Assembly (NCBI GenBank): GCA_025766275.1
Contig: JAFKAC010000133.1
Span: forward strand, 1-64,000
Length of the DNA stretch: 64,000 nucleotides
Origin: Lactarius indigo
Taxonomy: Eukaryota > Basidiomycota > Agaricomycetes > Russulales > Russulaceae
Direction of reading: 5' to 3'
Of this stretch, positions 44,012 through 54,487 are shown in pieces. The position numbers and the translations under genes are program-made. The notes beneath the pieces were generated by a model. The model did no database searches, was not told the origin of the DNA, and saw only the letters and a list, made by a program, of their open reading frames with translations. Position 1 is the first letter of the stretch. Each line of letters begins with the position of its first letter.

Positions 44012-45625
44012 GTGGGCTGTAAAGTCTTCATGCTTTCCCAGCCAAGTGACACAACCGTCTCAGAAGCGTATAAGAAGACCATGGTGTTGATGCGAGATTC
44101 CTTGTCTTTTTCATCCACAGTACCGAACCAGCATAACCGTCTCGCCGCAACGGACGATCTAAGTAAAACAATCCCATTGGACTACGCGTCATATCAAGTG
44201 GATTTAGGTCAACTTGAAGTGGCCATCGAGACACTGGAGCAGGGGCGAGCGTTACTCTGGTCAGAGATGCGTAGCCTTCGTACCCCGAAAGCCGAATCTA
44301 TCGGAGAAGACATGCCATTGGCCAAGAAATTGGTAGAGATTAATCAAGAACTTGAGATGGTGACCACGTCCGTCACACCAAGTAGGAGGTTGGACATTGA
44401 AAGCGATGGAACTCGGGATGGCGATGGAATGGACGCTTTCGGGCATCTAGTCTTAAAGCAACGGAGACTCTTGGAGGAGCGCGATGCGCTGATTTTTCAG
44501 GTCCAAGGATGTCCAGGGTTCGAGCGATTCTGGAAGACGCCATCATTTGCAACTCTTCAATCTGCAGCTTCGCATGGCCCATTCATCATCATCAATCATT
44601 GCAAATGGCGCTCTGACATCCTGATCCTTCTTAGTGACGCACCTCCTTCACTTATCCCTACTCACGAAGATTTCTTTGATCGTGCAAGTAAGTTGAGAGA
44701 TAACCTATTGGGCGTACGAAACAATCAAGGTCACGGACTCGATTCGCCGGAATACGAGCTCACGTTAGGCTATGTGCTATCAGAGCTGTATGAACTCGTT
44801 GGAAAACCTGTCATCCGGCGACTGCGGGAGCTTGGTATCCCAGAGCAATCTCGAATCTGGTGGTGTCCCACATCCGTTTTTTGCTCACTTCCTCTTCACG
44901 CCATGGGTCCTATTCCATCGACGGACGACGTCGACGTCAAGCAATATATCTCGGACCTGTACATCTGCTCCTACACTCCGACCCTTTTTGCGCTTATCGA
45001 ATCTCGCGGTCGCAATTCAGACGTTTCGGATCGACCTTCACTACTCCTTGTAGCGCAGCCGAGTACATCTCTACCAAACGCAGGAGCGGAGATCGAAGTT
45101 GTACAGGCCGTACCAGCGCAAGTGACGAGCCTCATCTCAGAGGATGCGACAAGCTTAGCAGTGGTCGACGGACTCGGAAGCCACCACCTTGTTCACTTTA
45201 CATGTCACGGTACCCTCGAGGGGGGTAAACCATTTGACGCTTCGTTTGCGTTGCACGGGAATGATCGCCTCACCCTCCTTGAGATTATCCGGTCTCGGCT
45301 CCCATCTGCCGAATTCGCGTTCCTCGCAGCATGCCACACCGCGGAGCTGACTGACGAAAGCATTGCAGATGAGGGACTACACCTCGTGGCGGCGATGCAA
45401 TATTGCGGGTTCCGGAGCGTCGTCGGGACGATGTGGGCGATGGCCGATATCGACGGACCAGTCCTTGCGAAGCACTTCTACAAAGCAATGTTCTCTAAAA
45501 AGATGAAGGGCATACCGTATTGTGAGAGATCCGCAGAGGCACTCCGGGATGCTGTGCAGAAGTTGCGGAGAAAGAGGAAGATTTCACTCGAGCGATGGGT
45601 GAACTTCGTGCACTTTGGTGCATGA
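44012..45625 (+). CDS. TPR-CHAT family protein, copy 2, 5'-truncated: CHAT (caspase-like) domain intact
   Basis: One uninterrupted frame of 537 residues covers the end of the TPR part and the whole CHAT domain. It joins the family at TVSEAYKKTMVLMRDSLSF and continues with LDYASYQVDLGQLEVAIETL, RALLWSEMRSLRT, then IWWCPTSVFCSLPLHAMGPI, LVHFTCHGTLEGGKPFDASF, FAFLAACHTAELTDESIADE, LVAAMQYCGFRSVVGTMWAM and the usual family end RWVNFVHFGA. The catalytic pair of CHAT peptidases (His in FTCHG, Cys in AACHTA) is present. CHAT proteases are separase/caspase relatives; the TPR part normally receives the activating signal. Members have introns upstream, and an acceptor-like TTTCCCAG sits just before residue 12, so the gene may once have continued 5'. 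The first 165 bp duplicate 12,695-12,863. Whether it is expressed is unknown. Confidence 0.82.
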   Translation: MGCKVFMLSQPSDTTVSEAYKKTMVLMRDSLSFSSTVPNQHNRLAATDDLSKTIPLDYASYQVDLGQLEVAIETLEQGRALLWSEMRSLRTPKAESIGEDMPLAKKLVEINQELEMVTTSVTPSRRLDIESDGTRDGDGMDAFGHLVLKQRRLLEERDALIFQVQGCPGFERFWKTPSFATLQSAASHGPFIIINHCKWRSDILILLSDAPPSLIPTHEDFFDRASKLRDNLLGVRNNQGHGLDSPEYELTLGYVLSELYELVGKPVIRRLRELGIPEQSRIWWCPTSVFCSLPLHAMGPIPSTDDVDVKQYISDLYICSYTPTLFALIESRGRNSDVSDRPSLLLVAQPSTSLPNAGAEIEVVQAVPAQVTSLISEDATSLAVVDGLGSHHLVHFTCHGTLEGGKPFDASFALHGNDRLTLLEIIRSRLPSAEFAFLAACHTAELTDESIADEGLHLVAAMQYCGFRSVVGTMWAMADIDGPVLAKHFYKAMFSKKMKGIPYCERSAEALRDAVQKLRRKRKISLERWVNFVHFGA

Positions 45626-46572
45626 ACACGAACGGGTATCTGATCAGATGTGAGTAGTCTGGCGCATCTACACTTGATGTTTCCACCCACGTTCTGACTG
45701 GATGGTATAGGAAGACTGGATTTGGTCCCACCATTGTTTTTGATGTTGCGGCTGCGTGGCTGTTTTGATTCTTGGCTGATGGTTAATGTATTGGCATTCG
45801 ACAAACATGTTGCAGAATGGACTTTCTCCGTAACCACCATCACCCGAGCCGCGTCACAGCATTGCAGGTGTTAGTGGACACTAGAGTACTTCTGAGGTAC
45901 AGTGCATGCGAAGCTATATTTATGCGAGTCGGGTTAAATTTGGTTCCTGCGCCAATAGACGAGAACGTCTCCGCACCCAGTACAAAAGTGATTCGACTCT
46001 CGTCCTAATATTGCCAATGGCGTCTTCAAGAATGCGTCAGTTTCCTTTCTCACCTTCGACTTTTCAACGTTCAACACCTGCGAGCGTGGCACTCGGCAGT
46101 TCAGAGAGGTGAGGCAAGATAATCAAAGTCGATCAACAGCAGTCACGCAAACTAAGAGCGCGACGGTCATCCCTTCTGCCTAGCTCTCGGAACCAGAACA
46201 GCTAACCGGCTCTGAATCCCAGTGAGCACGAGTGAAGGCACGAATGACGCCCTTCAAGTTCTCGCCAGTACAGAATAGGCGCACGCGAGAATTACCCGTG
46301 AATGACTCGGAAATTATCCGCACATTCGGTGCGACTAGCGTTGATGGGGGAGTTACCTGCGAGCGCTAGTGAACCCGGCAAAGGCAGGGCAACTACGATA
46401 CGAGGCAACTAGACTGGTGACCGTTGAGGTCGGTGTTGGACAGGTACCCGGGTCATGTGATGTGTTACGCACGTGTCATCAAATGAGCTTGCCCCAAGCC
46501 AAGCCAAGCTCTCAACCTCGCTACCCGCTACCGAAGCTGAAGCGAAACTAGTCGCAGCCAGTGTCGCCCACC
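45626..46572. other. Intergenic, nothing recognised
   Basis: Trailer of the CHAT gene and leader of the membrane protein gene. Short open frames show no domain. Confidence 0.4.
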
Positions 46573-47088
46573 ATGGTACAAAGTTTACCATCGTCAGGGA
46601 CTTTGGGGACTACCCCTCCTCTCGCCGGTCCAACCTCTCCACCGATAGCGTCAATACTGCCATTGCTCTCCTCTGCCTTTACGACCGGGCTGTCAGCAAT
46701 TTCCTATATCTCCGGACTTATTCGCACGATCTCCGGTTCTCTTCTCTCGCCATTGCTAGTTCTCATCCCCGTTGGGTACTACCTTCTCTCCCCAATCATC
46801 ATTTCTGCCCAACTTCTTTTCGACACCTTCATCGGCATGCCCTATCGCGCCGCCGTGTATGTCTTGCAAGCCGTTTATCCGATCTACGCCTTCCTCGGAG
46901 TGGCATGTCTCTCCGGGGTAATCATCGGCCTTGGGGCGCGTCAGATTGTGAGTTTGATTGGGTGGGGATTACTTGGGGGAGATGCCCCATCGACCCAGCG
47001 GAGCGGTTCTCCCCCGCGAACACGACCGCCGAGGAAGTCGTCAATTTCCCGAGGGAAAAGGAGGGTCACTGTGAAGGCAGAGGACTGA
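46573..47088 (+). CDS. Small membrane protein, three hydrophobic segments, unknown function
   Basis: I take ATG 46573 as start because it sits in a strong context (CCCACCATGG). The 171-residue product has a Ser/Pro/Thr-rich N terminus and three long hydrophobic segments (roughly residues 26-51, 54-84 and 91-122, e.g. LLVLIPVGYYLLSPIIISAQ, FLGVACLSGVIIGLGAR). A basic cytoplasmic-type tail follows (RTRPPRKSS, SRGKRRVTV), ending at TGA. There are no introns. I do not recognise a named family; it resembles conserved hypothetical membrane proteins of basidiomycetes. Plus-strand frame 46473-47126 is a shadow. Confidence 0.7.
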   Translation: MVQSLPSSGTLGTTPPLAGPTSPPIASILPLLSSAFTTGLSAISYISGLIRTISGSLLSPLLVLIPVGYYLLSPIIISAQLLFDTFIGMPYRAAVYVLQAVYPIYAFLGVACLSGVIIGLGARQIVSLIGWGLLGGDAPSTQRSGSPPRTRPPRKSSISRGKRRVTVKAED

Positions 47089-48478
47089 ATTCCACCGAAT
47101 TCGTACGTGACCCAGGTTTTCTCTAACAGATGAGTTCCCTCATCTGTTATAGGAGGAACCCTTACTCTTGAGTACTGAACGTGCTGAACGTTCCACATCA
47201 GCCCGATGTAATTTAGAATCTCATTGTCATCAAATATGTTTGGCCCCACTCTAAAGTCCTTCCACGTTCCTAGACTGTATGTAACTGAGCGAAGAAGGAA
47301 TTCCACTCTTGTCATTCCATTGTGTATCAGGGTTAGGGTTAGGACATTGTACCGACAAAAGTTAAGGCCCGCCCAGCCCGAGGGCCGAAGCGGGACAGGA
47401 AAATATTGAGACGGTGCATGAGCCGAAGCCCATACAAACCACAAGTTCCCCCTGGGGACAAGGTCGCCGTGCTATGGGAGGCCCTCGCAGCCCATAAACC
47501 CTGGTACGTGAAGGGACTTATGCCATCAAGGTAAGTATGAAGAGTCACCTTACCCCAACCGCTAGATTATATATCGCGAGAGAGGGCGCACGGACCATCG
47601 CGCATACATCGCCTCTGTTCACGGGTGCTGATGCCGAGCGGCTTCGCCACAGCGTACTAGACATGGCGACGGCAGCCTGATCTACTGCATTACAATTGGG
47701 ATCATGTCTATTGTCAATTTTCGCCTTCAATCAGCCAGAAACTTGGGCCTCCCATTCAAGTCGAACGATACTCCCTCGCCTTTTTTTTGCAATTTTGCAA
47801 TTTTGCAATTTTTGTTCCCCGTTACGTTGTTCTATGCCTGCTCGCATCTCAACTCACTGCAAACTGCGACACCCGCGTACAACATGCAGATCTGACGTTC
47901 GCGCGTATACGGGACTGCCTCAAAGATGTGGCAAAAAAATAGAACCATAACTTCGTCTCATCGTCATGCGGCTCACTGACAATTCGGTGACATGCTTAAC
48001 AATTGGTACGCTGGCGAGGGCATCACGGTAGGGTGGACGGGACTAATTCCGTGAAGAATACTTTGAAGGGGCCTCCGCCGGGCACGGGGCGCCGCCTAAC
48101 GGAGACTTCACCGTGAACAAGGGGCAGTCTGGGAGGTTCCTTCCTCTGAATGTGTCGTGACCACGCCGCGCCATATGTCGGTTTCGTTCTACGTGTATCT
48201 TCCTCCTGATCAGATGACTCAATAATATCGTATTACCGTACCGTAGATCTAGTCAAACACTTTAGGATCTCAAAAATTAGTGACTAGTTACCAATCCCTG
48301 GTGCGCGCACATTTCACACGCGTGAGTTCGCCGAGAGTCGAAACAAGGACCACGAGGCCTTCCAGGTGAAGCACTGTTAGCGGAACACCAGGCTGTGACG
48401 GGATGCGTTTTTGAGGGGGGAAACTATGCAACGGAGATATATGCGTGTTTATCATAGTAATGTAGATAGTCTGTTGCC
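47089..48478. other. Intergenic, nothing recognised
   Basis: Convergent 3' regions of the membrane protein and uS7m genes. An AT-rich stretch near 47790-47820 repeats CAATTTTG three times. Antisense frame 46941-47444 lacks a domain and overlaps the membrane protein gene. Confidence 0.4.
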
Positions 48479-49142
48479 TTATACTCGCGTCCCCGCGTTC
48501 CCCCTGAAATGACGATTGGCATCGGAATGATACAGTCAACCTATCAACAGAGACGCACCTGTTGACCATAGCAAAAGTGTGTGCCCTCTCCTTCTCGGCC
48601 AATACCGAGCTAGTTCCCTGAAGGGTAGCGATGATCTCCCTAGCAAGCCGTTCTTCGAGGGTCTGTCCCTGACGATTCTCGCTTGCTTTGAGGATCCATT
48701 TGACGGCGTACCGTGTGCGTTGCTTCTCGCTGAGCGCAACGGGGCGAGATACGATCTTTCCGCCGCGGGTGTGCGACATGCTGCGTACTGCAGGGGCGGC
48801 GAGAAGCACAGCTTGGCGCACAATGTCGAGGGGCGGCGCGCGGGTGAGGGAATGCACCCACAGGAGCATGCGCGAGACAATGCGGGACGCACGCTTGCGC
48901 TTTCCATGACGCATTATTGTGTTTGCCATGAATTGGAGAAGGGGGTCCTCGGCTGGAGGGATGTCCAGTATGGGAGGAGGAGCATTGGGTGTGGCCAACG
49001 GTAACGAAACGGATTTAGCAAAAGCCGGAATCGGTGGCGTCTGATGGGAGGTGATGGTTGCTGCTGCGTTTGACAAAGGCCTGGTTGTGATAGCAATGGC
49101 AGAGAGCGAGCGACGCGCTGTGAAGCGGAGAGTGGACAACAT
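48479..49142 (-). CDS. RSM7: Mitochondrial small-subunit ribosomal protein uS7m
   Basis: The start ATG 49142 gives a classic matrix-targeting leader (MLSTLRFTARRSLSAI), Arg-rich and lacking acidic residues. The S7 core follows: LLQFMANTIMRHGKRKRASR, APPLDIVRQAVLLAAPAVRS, GGKIVSRPVALSEKQRTRYA, KWILKASE, ERLAREIIATL, EKERAHTFAMVNR. A 55-nt GT-AG intron (48504-48558) interrupts the last codons and the second exon adds RGNAGTRV with TAA at 48479-48481. This protein nucleates the head of the mitochondrial small ribosomal subunit by binding the 3' domain of the rRNA. An alternative read-through of the intron would add a long unrelated tail, so the spliced form is preferred. It is divergent with the F-box gene. 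Confidence 0.9.
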
Positions 49143-49354
49143 AAGGATGGTGGCGGTGCGTCGCTGGTTGGAGAACAGAACAAGCGGCAAACTCCGGACC
49201 GGGGACACGCGAGCGAGTGTTTTGTCTTTGAATTGACCAAAGAACAAAGACGATTGTTGTCGTCTTTGAAAGAAAAAAAGGATTCGTTGTCAACGCTCGA
49301 TGTGCTCTTCAATTTAATATCTCAGTCTTCAGGTTCGTCTGTGTCCAACTCGCA
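49143..49354. promoter_or_regulatory. Bidirectional promoter of uS7m and the F-box gene, with a perfect inverted repeat
   Basis: The 212 bp between the two start codons must serve both genes. At 49245-49268 it holds a perfect 9-bp inverted repeat, CAAAGACGA-TTGTTG-TCGTCTTTG, a shape typical of a dimeric factor site or a small hairpin. No TATA box is obvious on either side. Confidence 0.65.
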
Positions 49355-51815
49355 ATGTTTCCTTCTCCGAATCATCTAATACGCCGCACAGTGCAACGCT
49401 TTGCTGCTTCGCGCAGAAAAGTGACGCTCTTGTCTCTTCCGAATGACACACTCGTCGACCTCATTCTCGTTCACCTATGCGTTCGGGACATCCTCCGTCT
49501 GAGATCGGTATGGACTCTTTGCTCTCGCTCCCGCGTCGGGCTCACACTAGCTCAAGGTATGCAGGTTGTTCTACGAACTGACACACCAGCCGATGGTGTG
49601 GAAACGCATCTTGCGCAAGTTTCACCTTCCGTTACCGCCCCTTCCTCCAACCACCCGCTACTCCTTCCCTGCACTTAGCAGCCTCGAAGCAGAGCGTCTT
49701 GTGACCCGTGCCCTCGCTGCTGAAGCCAACTGGCGGAGCACCATACCCAAAGCTTACAAATCTTGGAGATTTTGTGTCTACGCTGACATACTGTCCATGA
49801 AAATAGTCCCTGGAGGAAAATACATAGTCGTCTCGGTCCGCGAAGGGACGAGTCGGTATTCGCTAATGCTCCTTATGATGGAACATCGCGTCAAGATAGC
49901 GTATCCCGTTGCAAAAATCGCCACCGTTTCCAAAGCATATAAAATTGAGGCCAAATATATGCGGTATCAAACAGAAATGGGCATCATGATCACCTATGTG
50001 CGACGCGAACCCAAACGGGCTTCAGATCGCGTGGCGGGGTAAGTCCTTTTTCTTGTCTTGTGCTGATACGGCTAACCAAACGTTCATGGCTCTAGCATAG
50101 ATGTGTCTGACTATAGCGAAGACCACGCCATAGATTACCCTGTCCCAGTGCGCTACGAGCTCAACGTTATCCACTGCCCACTTTCTGCTATCCATATCGC
50201 TGAGGATCCACGTTTCCCCCCCGGATCGAGCGCATATACCGAGCGCATCGATGCTCAAAGGTCACCCTTCAACAAAGTCACCACTATGCGCTCCAACACC
50301 ACCTTTGACTTTACCGATCTTGACGCTCTCGATAGCGCACCATACATCGTGGCCGTTCAAGGGCGAAACGTGCTCTTCAAGAACTTGATTTCACGCAACG
50401 TCCATCGCATCCGCGTTGGCGCTTTGTTTGGATATGAAGAGGAAGCGTCGGAAGTTCTCCCCAACGTGAGGTTCAACGTTGCTTTGTCGTCCCTTTCCCT
50501 AGTTAGACGCCTGTACGCTCCTGCAGGGGTTGTTTACCTACAACATCCGGGCTATCCGTATCCTTGCCCTCCAGCGGGAACTGCTCGTGGTTCGTACGGA
50601 CCGCAAGGACGTTTCGATGCCATTGGCTCTGGAACTCTACAAAATTCCCAGTGACAGCGGGACCTCCCAACCCGAAAATGCGCCGGCCGTATGGCCTCGC
50701 TCCGTCCACACCATTGCGACAGGCTCACAACTGACGCACATCACGATATCTGCCGTGCCCTCGTCGGCAGATGGGGAGGACGCGACTGCCACGCTGACGG
50801 CGCACTCGGAGCCGCCGGCCGTTTCAGTGTTCGTCGTCATGCAGGACCCATGGCACACGGTGCAATTCCGCTTATGGCCCGAGCGCATCCCCAAGACTGA
50901 AGTCGGGCAGTTCCGCCCTGACATCGGGTGGCAGGCAGAAATACAGGCAGCCCAGGCAGCTGCCGCTGGCGGCGGCGCTATGGAAGAGGAGGGTGAAGTT
51001 GAAGAGGCCATCGCTGCGGACGAGGACACAGATGCCTCTGACTCCGAGGACGGCATGGCGGTCGACGAAGAAACCCCCCCTCCCGCTACCCCCGCACCTG
51101 GTGCGGCCGAAGAGACACCCCAACAGCAATCTCCGTCTCCGCCGCCTCCAACGCCGTCCCCCATCCCCCTGGAAGACACGACGTTCCGCTTCCAGCTGTA
51201 CGGGCCATTCTTCAAGATCATCTCGTACAAGTACAGTGCGAATGCGGCGCTGGGCAACCTGCGCATCCTCGCGGGCACGACGCGGCCTCTGCTGGTGGGG
51301 ACGCAGGCGGAAGACCGGCGCGCGGCACCCGCGCTGCACGACCTGTGGGCATATGCGGACTTAGTGCCGCCGCCGTCCCCGCACGCGCGGTGGCCGGAGG
51401 ACGGTGCCCGCCGCGCGGCGGGCGAGGCGGAGCGCGGGTGGGTCGACGCGGCGCTGCGGAGGCGCGAGAGCCCCGCGGCGGTTGCACAGCTCGCGTTGCC
51501 GCCACGTGCGGTGCGTGAGCGGTTCTCGCGTGGGCTTAGTGCGATCGAATGGGACGATTGGAGCATGAGTATGTGTGGGGTATGCGCGGAGGAGCCCAGG
51601 ATGATCTATTTGTACCAGTTTGCGCCGACGCCGACGGAGAGTGAGTCGATTTCCCTTTCTGCATCCATTGGCCTGTGGACTAAACACGCACCCTAGAGCA
51701 AGATGGACACCGCTTTCCTATTCCGGTGCCTGACGTGGATGAAAGATTCCGCAACGTTTCTGAAGACGATCCGTTCGAAATGTCTGGTCTGGAGACGGCA
51801 AGTCTAAACCAATGA
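49355..51815 (+). CDS. F-box protein, about 750 residues
   Basis: Five exons with clean GT-AG introns: 49355-49507, 49557-50038, 50097-50465, 50503-51640, 51697-51815. Exon 1 and the start of exon 2 encode an F-box (VTLLSLPNDTLVDLILVHLC, VRDILRLRS-VCRLFYELTH, PMVWKRIL), which binds Skp1 in SCF ubiquitin ligases. The rest is a WD40/beta-propeller-like Agaricomycete F-box region of unknown ligand (KSWRFCVYADILSMKIVPGG, DALDSAPYIVAVQGRNVLFK, LFTYNIRAIRILALQRELLV). A disordered acidic and Pro-rich segment (GGAMEEEGEVEEA, PPPATPAPG) is followed by a short C-terminal tail ending at TGA 51813-51815. GC content is high in the disordered part, which creates long antisense shadows. It probably selects substrates for degradation. 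Intact. Confidence 0.85.
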
Positions 51816-51960
51816 GACGATCCAGGGATAGAGCCCAAAACAAAATTGTGTACCAATATGATTACACCGCTGCAGATCTGGACCTTGTACACGGACACAC
51901 CCGATTAATGCTCGAGGAGACGGGAATTCAAATGACGGTTTGAAGTAGAGTAATACAATG

Positions 51961-53122
51961 TCATCGTGTGTTGACACCTGTAGGATCACCAGGGCCGATG
52001 TTGCCGTCTATGTAATAACTAAAGAATAGAACCTTGAACAAGAGAGCCACGACCCCATGAAGTACCGCGACTACTACAATCAAAAGCCGGACCGATTTTT
52101 GGTCCGCCTGCATAAGGGTGGATGAGTGAATGATATAGAGAATCAAACTGAATTGACGCACAGATACTAAAACTGGGTAGACGTTTGCGACGAGGAAATA
52201 ACCCGATAAGCCGAATGCGATACCGGACAAAATCCAGCGAAGAAGAGCGATTGGAACAATGCAGAGAATCTGAGAAAATGGTCAAGTGTTATCTCAGGGG
52301 GGCGCACTACAAGCCGCAAGAAGGAGCACGCACCGACACCGGTATCCAGACGAACATAGCGTAGCCCCATACCGTCACAGCCTCGACCATTGTCCAGCCC
52401 TCGCTGATGCCCGCATAGCGCAGGGCGCCCCAGAGCAGCACGGGCACGCCGATGCCGTACGCATACACGAGCCCTACGGCGGTGCTGAGCAGCGCAAAGT
52501 CGTACTCGACCGGGTCGGACGACAGGTAGGAGACGATGGAGTGTGCAAGCGAGGATGTGATGAAGAGCGTGAATATGAGCGTGGTGAGCGTCCAGAATGG
52601 CCCGTAGAGGTCGGGCGCGGGCGTGAGGTGGGCAGAGGTGTACGTAGGGGACAAGGGGTTGAGCGTGTTGACGCAGCGGAGGAGGACCTAAATAAAGGAA
52701 AAGTCGAAAATTCAGGTCTCTGGATTCCCCCTTTGAACTGGTAGGATGTGCGGACGCACGGTTTTGGTGTCGACGTCGAAATGGTGTTGATAGTAGTCGA
52801 CATTCCAGAAAGACGCCTTGCTGGCGTCAGAGATGTAGCCTGCAATCGGATGAGGGCGTATATATGCTAACTAGTGAAAATAGTATCGCACCTCTCCCTT
52901 GACCCTCCCTAGGAGAAGGGTCGCCGATTTTACCAGCTGGGGGCTGGGTGAAGGCTGGAGAGTACACAGTCAACGATACGTAACTTCGATCGGTTGGGCG
53001 AAATGGCAACCTTTGTTATCGCCCTCCTCCAAGTGCTATGACGTTGTTAGTTACTGGGTATGGTCGAGCATGAAATAGGCGAATGAGCAGACCTCGTCCG
53101 ATTCTACGGCGACATACGCCAT
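51961..53122 (-). CDS. YIP1-domain membrane-traffic protein (YIPF1/YIPF2-like)
   Basis: The ATG is at 53122 (MAYVAVESDE). Several short introns follow. Exons then give AFTQPPAGKIGDPSP, the family signature ASKASFWNVDYYQHHFDVDT with TVRPHILP, VLLRCVNTLNPLSPTYTS, and then five membrane segments of the Yip1 domain (GPFWTLTTLIFTLFITSS, YDFALLSTAVGLVYAYGI, VEAVTVWGYAMFVWIPVS, ILCIVPIALLRWILSGIA, LLIVVVAVLHGVVALLFKVL), ending at TGA 51961-51963. YIP1 proteins sit in Golgi and ER-Golgi membranes and help recruit Rab GTPases and shape vesicles. The order and the FDVDT motif favour the YIPF1/2 (yeast Yip5) branch. The frame closes across all introns I checked. Confidence 0.83.
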
Positions 53123-53468
53123 GGCAGTGACCGTTGGTGTCAGTAGGTGGGAGTCGTGGTGACCGTGGGAATCGCAACGAGTCTCATTATCGACTCGCGT
53201 CTTGTTGTCGGCCTCTAACCTCTAGCATCTGAATCAACGACCCCAACACCTCTTTTCCAGCGTGAACTCTTGTTATCACATCGATCACGTTCCGATCGCG
53301 CCACACCTCCAAACTCCTGCGACGATACGATTATCAAGCCCGGGTCTTTGATTCACTAAAGATCAATACATTACACATTTTACAGAAGCGGCCTTCCTCT
53401 CATTCGGTATTAGGCCACTGGATGCTGCTTCGACGCCGATCGGGTAAACCCTTACTTCGCGACTATCA
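53123..53468. other. Intergenic, upstream of YIP1 gene
   Basis: Promoter side of the YIP1-family gene; nothing else recognised. Confidence 0.4.
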
Positions 53469-54140
53469 TTGTCCCCCGCTTCGAGAAGATCAAGGACCTC
53501 AAACGCTCGAGAAATTCTCTGCGTCCTCACGTGCATGTTTCTGAAGAAATTGATAGGTAGATACCGATATCGAGCACTCGGACTCGGTTTAATCAACCTC
53601 TTTAGCGCATTAGATGTGCTGGAGGTGTTGGATAAATTGACACGAGAGGTTGAATGGCAGAGGTCCGACAGCGTCGGCGATGGCGTAGAGGAACTGGAAA
53701 GAAAAAAGACAACAAAGTGCAGCGCGTCGACGAAAGATCCAAGTGGACATTGACGGTGAGCAAGGGGTGTCTAGTTGGTCACCTAAAACCATTTGATGAA
53801 GGTAAGGGGGCAAGAGTGATAGCAATCAAAAGCAAATTAATCGTTCAAAAAATAGCAACGGCGTAGAAGTGGGCGAAATGAAGCCTCGCTGTTTCCTTAT
53901 AGGTGTTCACAAGGAGCCAGCTACAACTCCTTTTAGCTTGGCACCCTCCCTGTGGTTCACCGACGTTTCACGACGAGCCCAACCCAAGGAAATGGTGCAT
54001 GGTTCCCCCAAGGTAGTACCCTCATTATTGACGGAATTCACTGGGTCCCTGTTGTGGTCCCACGGAAAATGTCCATTCCACTCTTCCACTTTCGTTTGCG
54101 AGGTTCACCCCTTCTGACAGTTTCTAACTCTCGTGGCTAA
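53469..54140 (+). pseudogene. Relic of a Goodbye-NACHT gene
   Basis: Two blocks match the NLR at 33.3-37 kb in order. MFLKKLIGRYRYR with LDVLEVLDKLTREVEW corresponds to the end of the Goodbye domain (FLKKLTGRTD, IKKLDRLTQEEA). AQPKEMVHGSP with LTEFTGSLLWSHGK corresponds to the pre-Walker-A linker (AQHKGMAMWFFQ, WKSTGSLLWIHGK), followed by an intron-like GTCCATTCC...CTGACAG as in the intact gene. P-loop and everything after are missing. It lies next to the hAT end at 54488. Matches are short, so the assignment rests on order and on the conserved intron position. Confidence 0.6.
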
Positions 54141-54487
54141 CACTTGTAAAAGCATCACCCGGTCATTGTTCCATGGTGGCGTCTCGTTGAATTTTTTTTG
54201 CCAATTCCTCGGTGATCAAAACGTCATGGCGTACATGAGGCTATATCGACACTTCTACTTATGGGTACCGAAAAGCAAAACCATCGCGGCTTGCTGATTT
54301 CTATTGTACCTGGCTTTCTACTCACTCTAGTCTTGCTACGAGCGTTCGAAGAGTGTGGCCTAGTGCGCGCCAAAGTCCAAGAGTAAGCGAGATAAAGGGG
54401 TCGAGATTGAAGCTTGAAGAGTGATCGACGTGCCCAATTTGGAAATTAAAAGCAGATACAAGTACAAAGTTGTTTGGTACTGGTAGC
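54141..54487. other. Non-coding stretch between NLR relic and hAT end
   Basis: Nothing recognised. The 8 bp next to the hAT terminus (CTGGTAGC) do not match the 8 bp next to its other terminus (ACTTGAAG at 12856-12863). Confidence 0.45.

Noticed and set aside
46941..47444. Antisense frame of 167 codons near the small membrane protein gene
   Set aside because: It overlaps the membrane protein gene's end and has no domain or convincing start.
50637..51566. 309-codon antisense frame over the F-box gene
   Set aside because: It lies in the GC-rich disordered segment, with Ser/Arg/Ala composition and no domain. The sense strand has a consistent spliced model.
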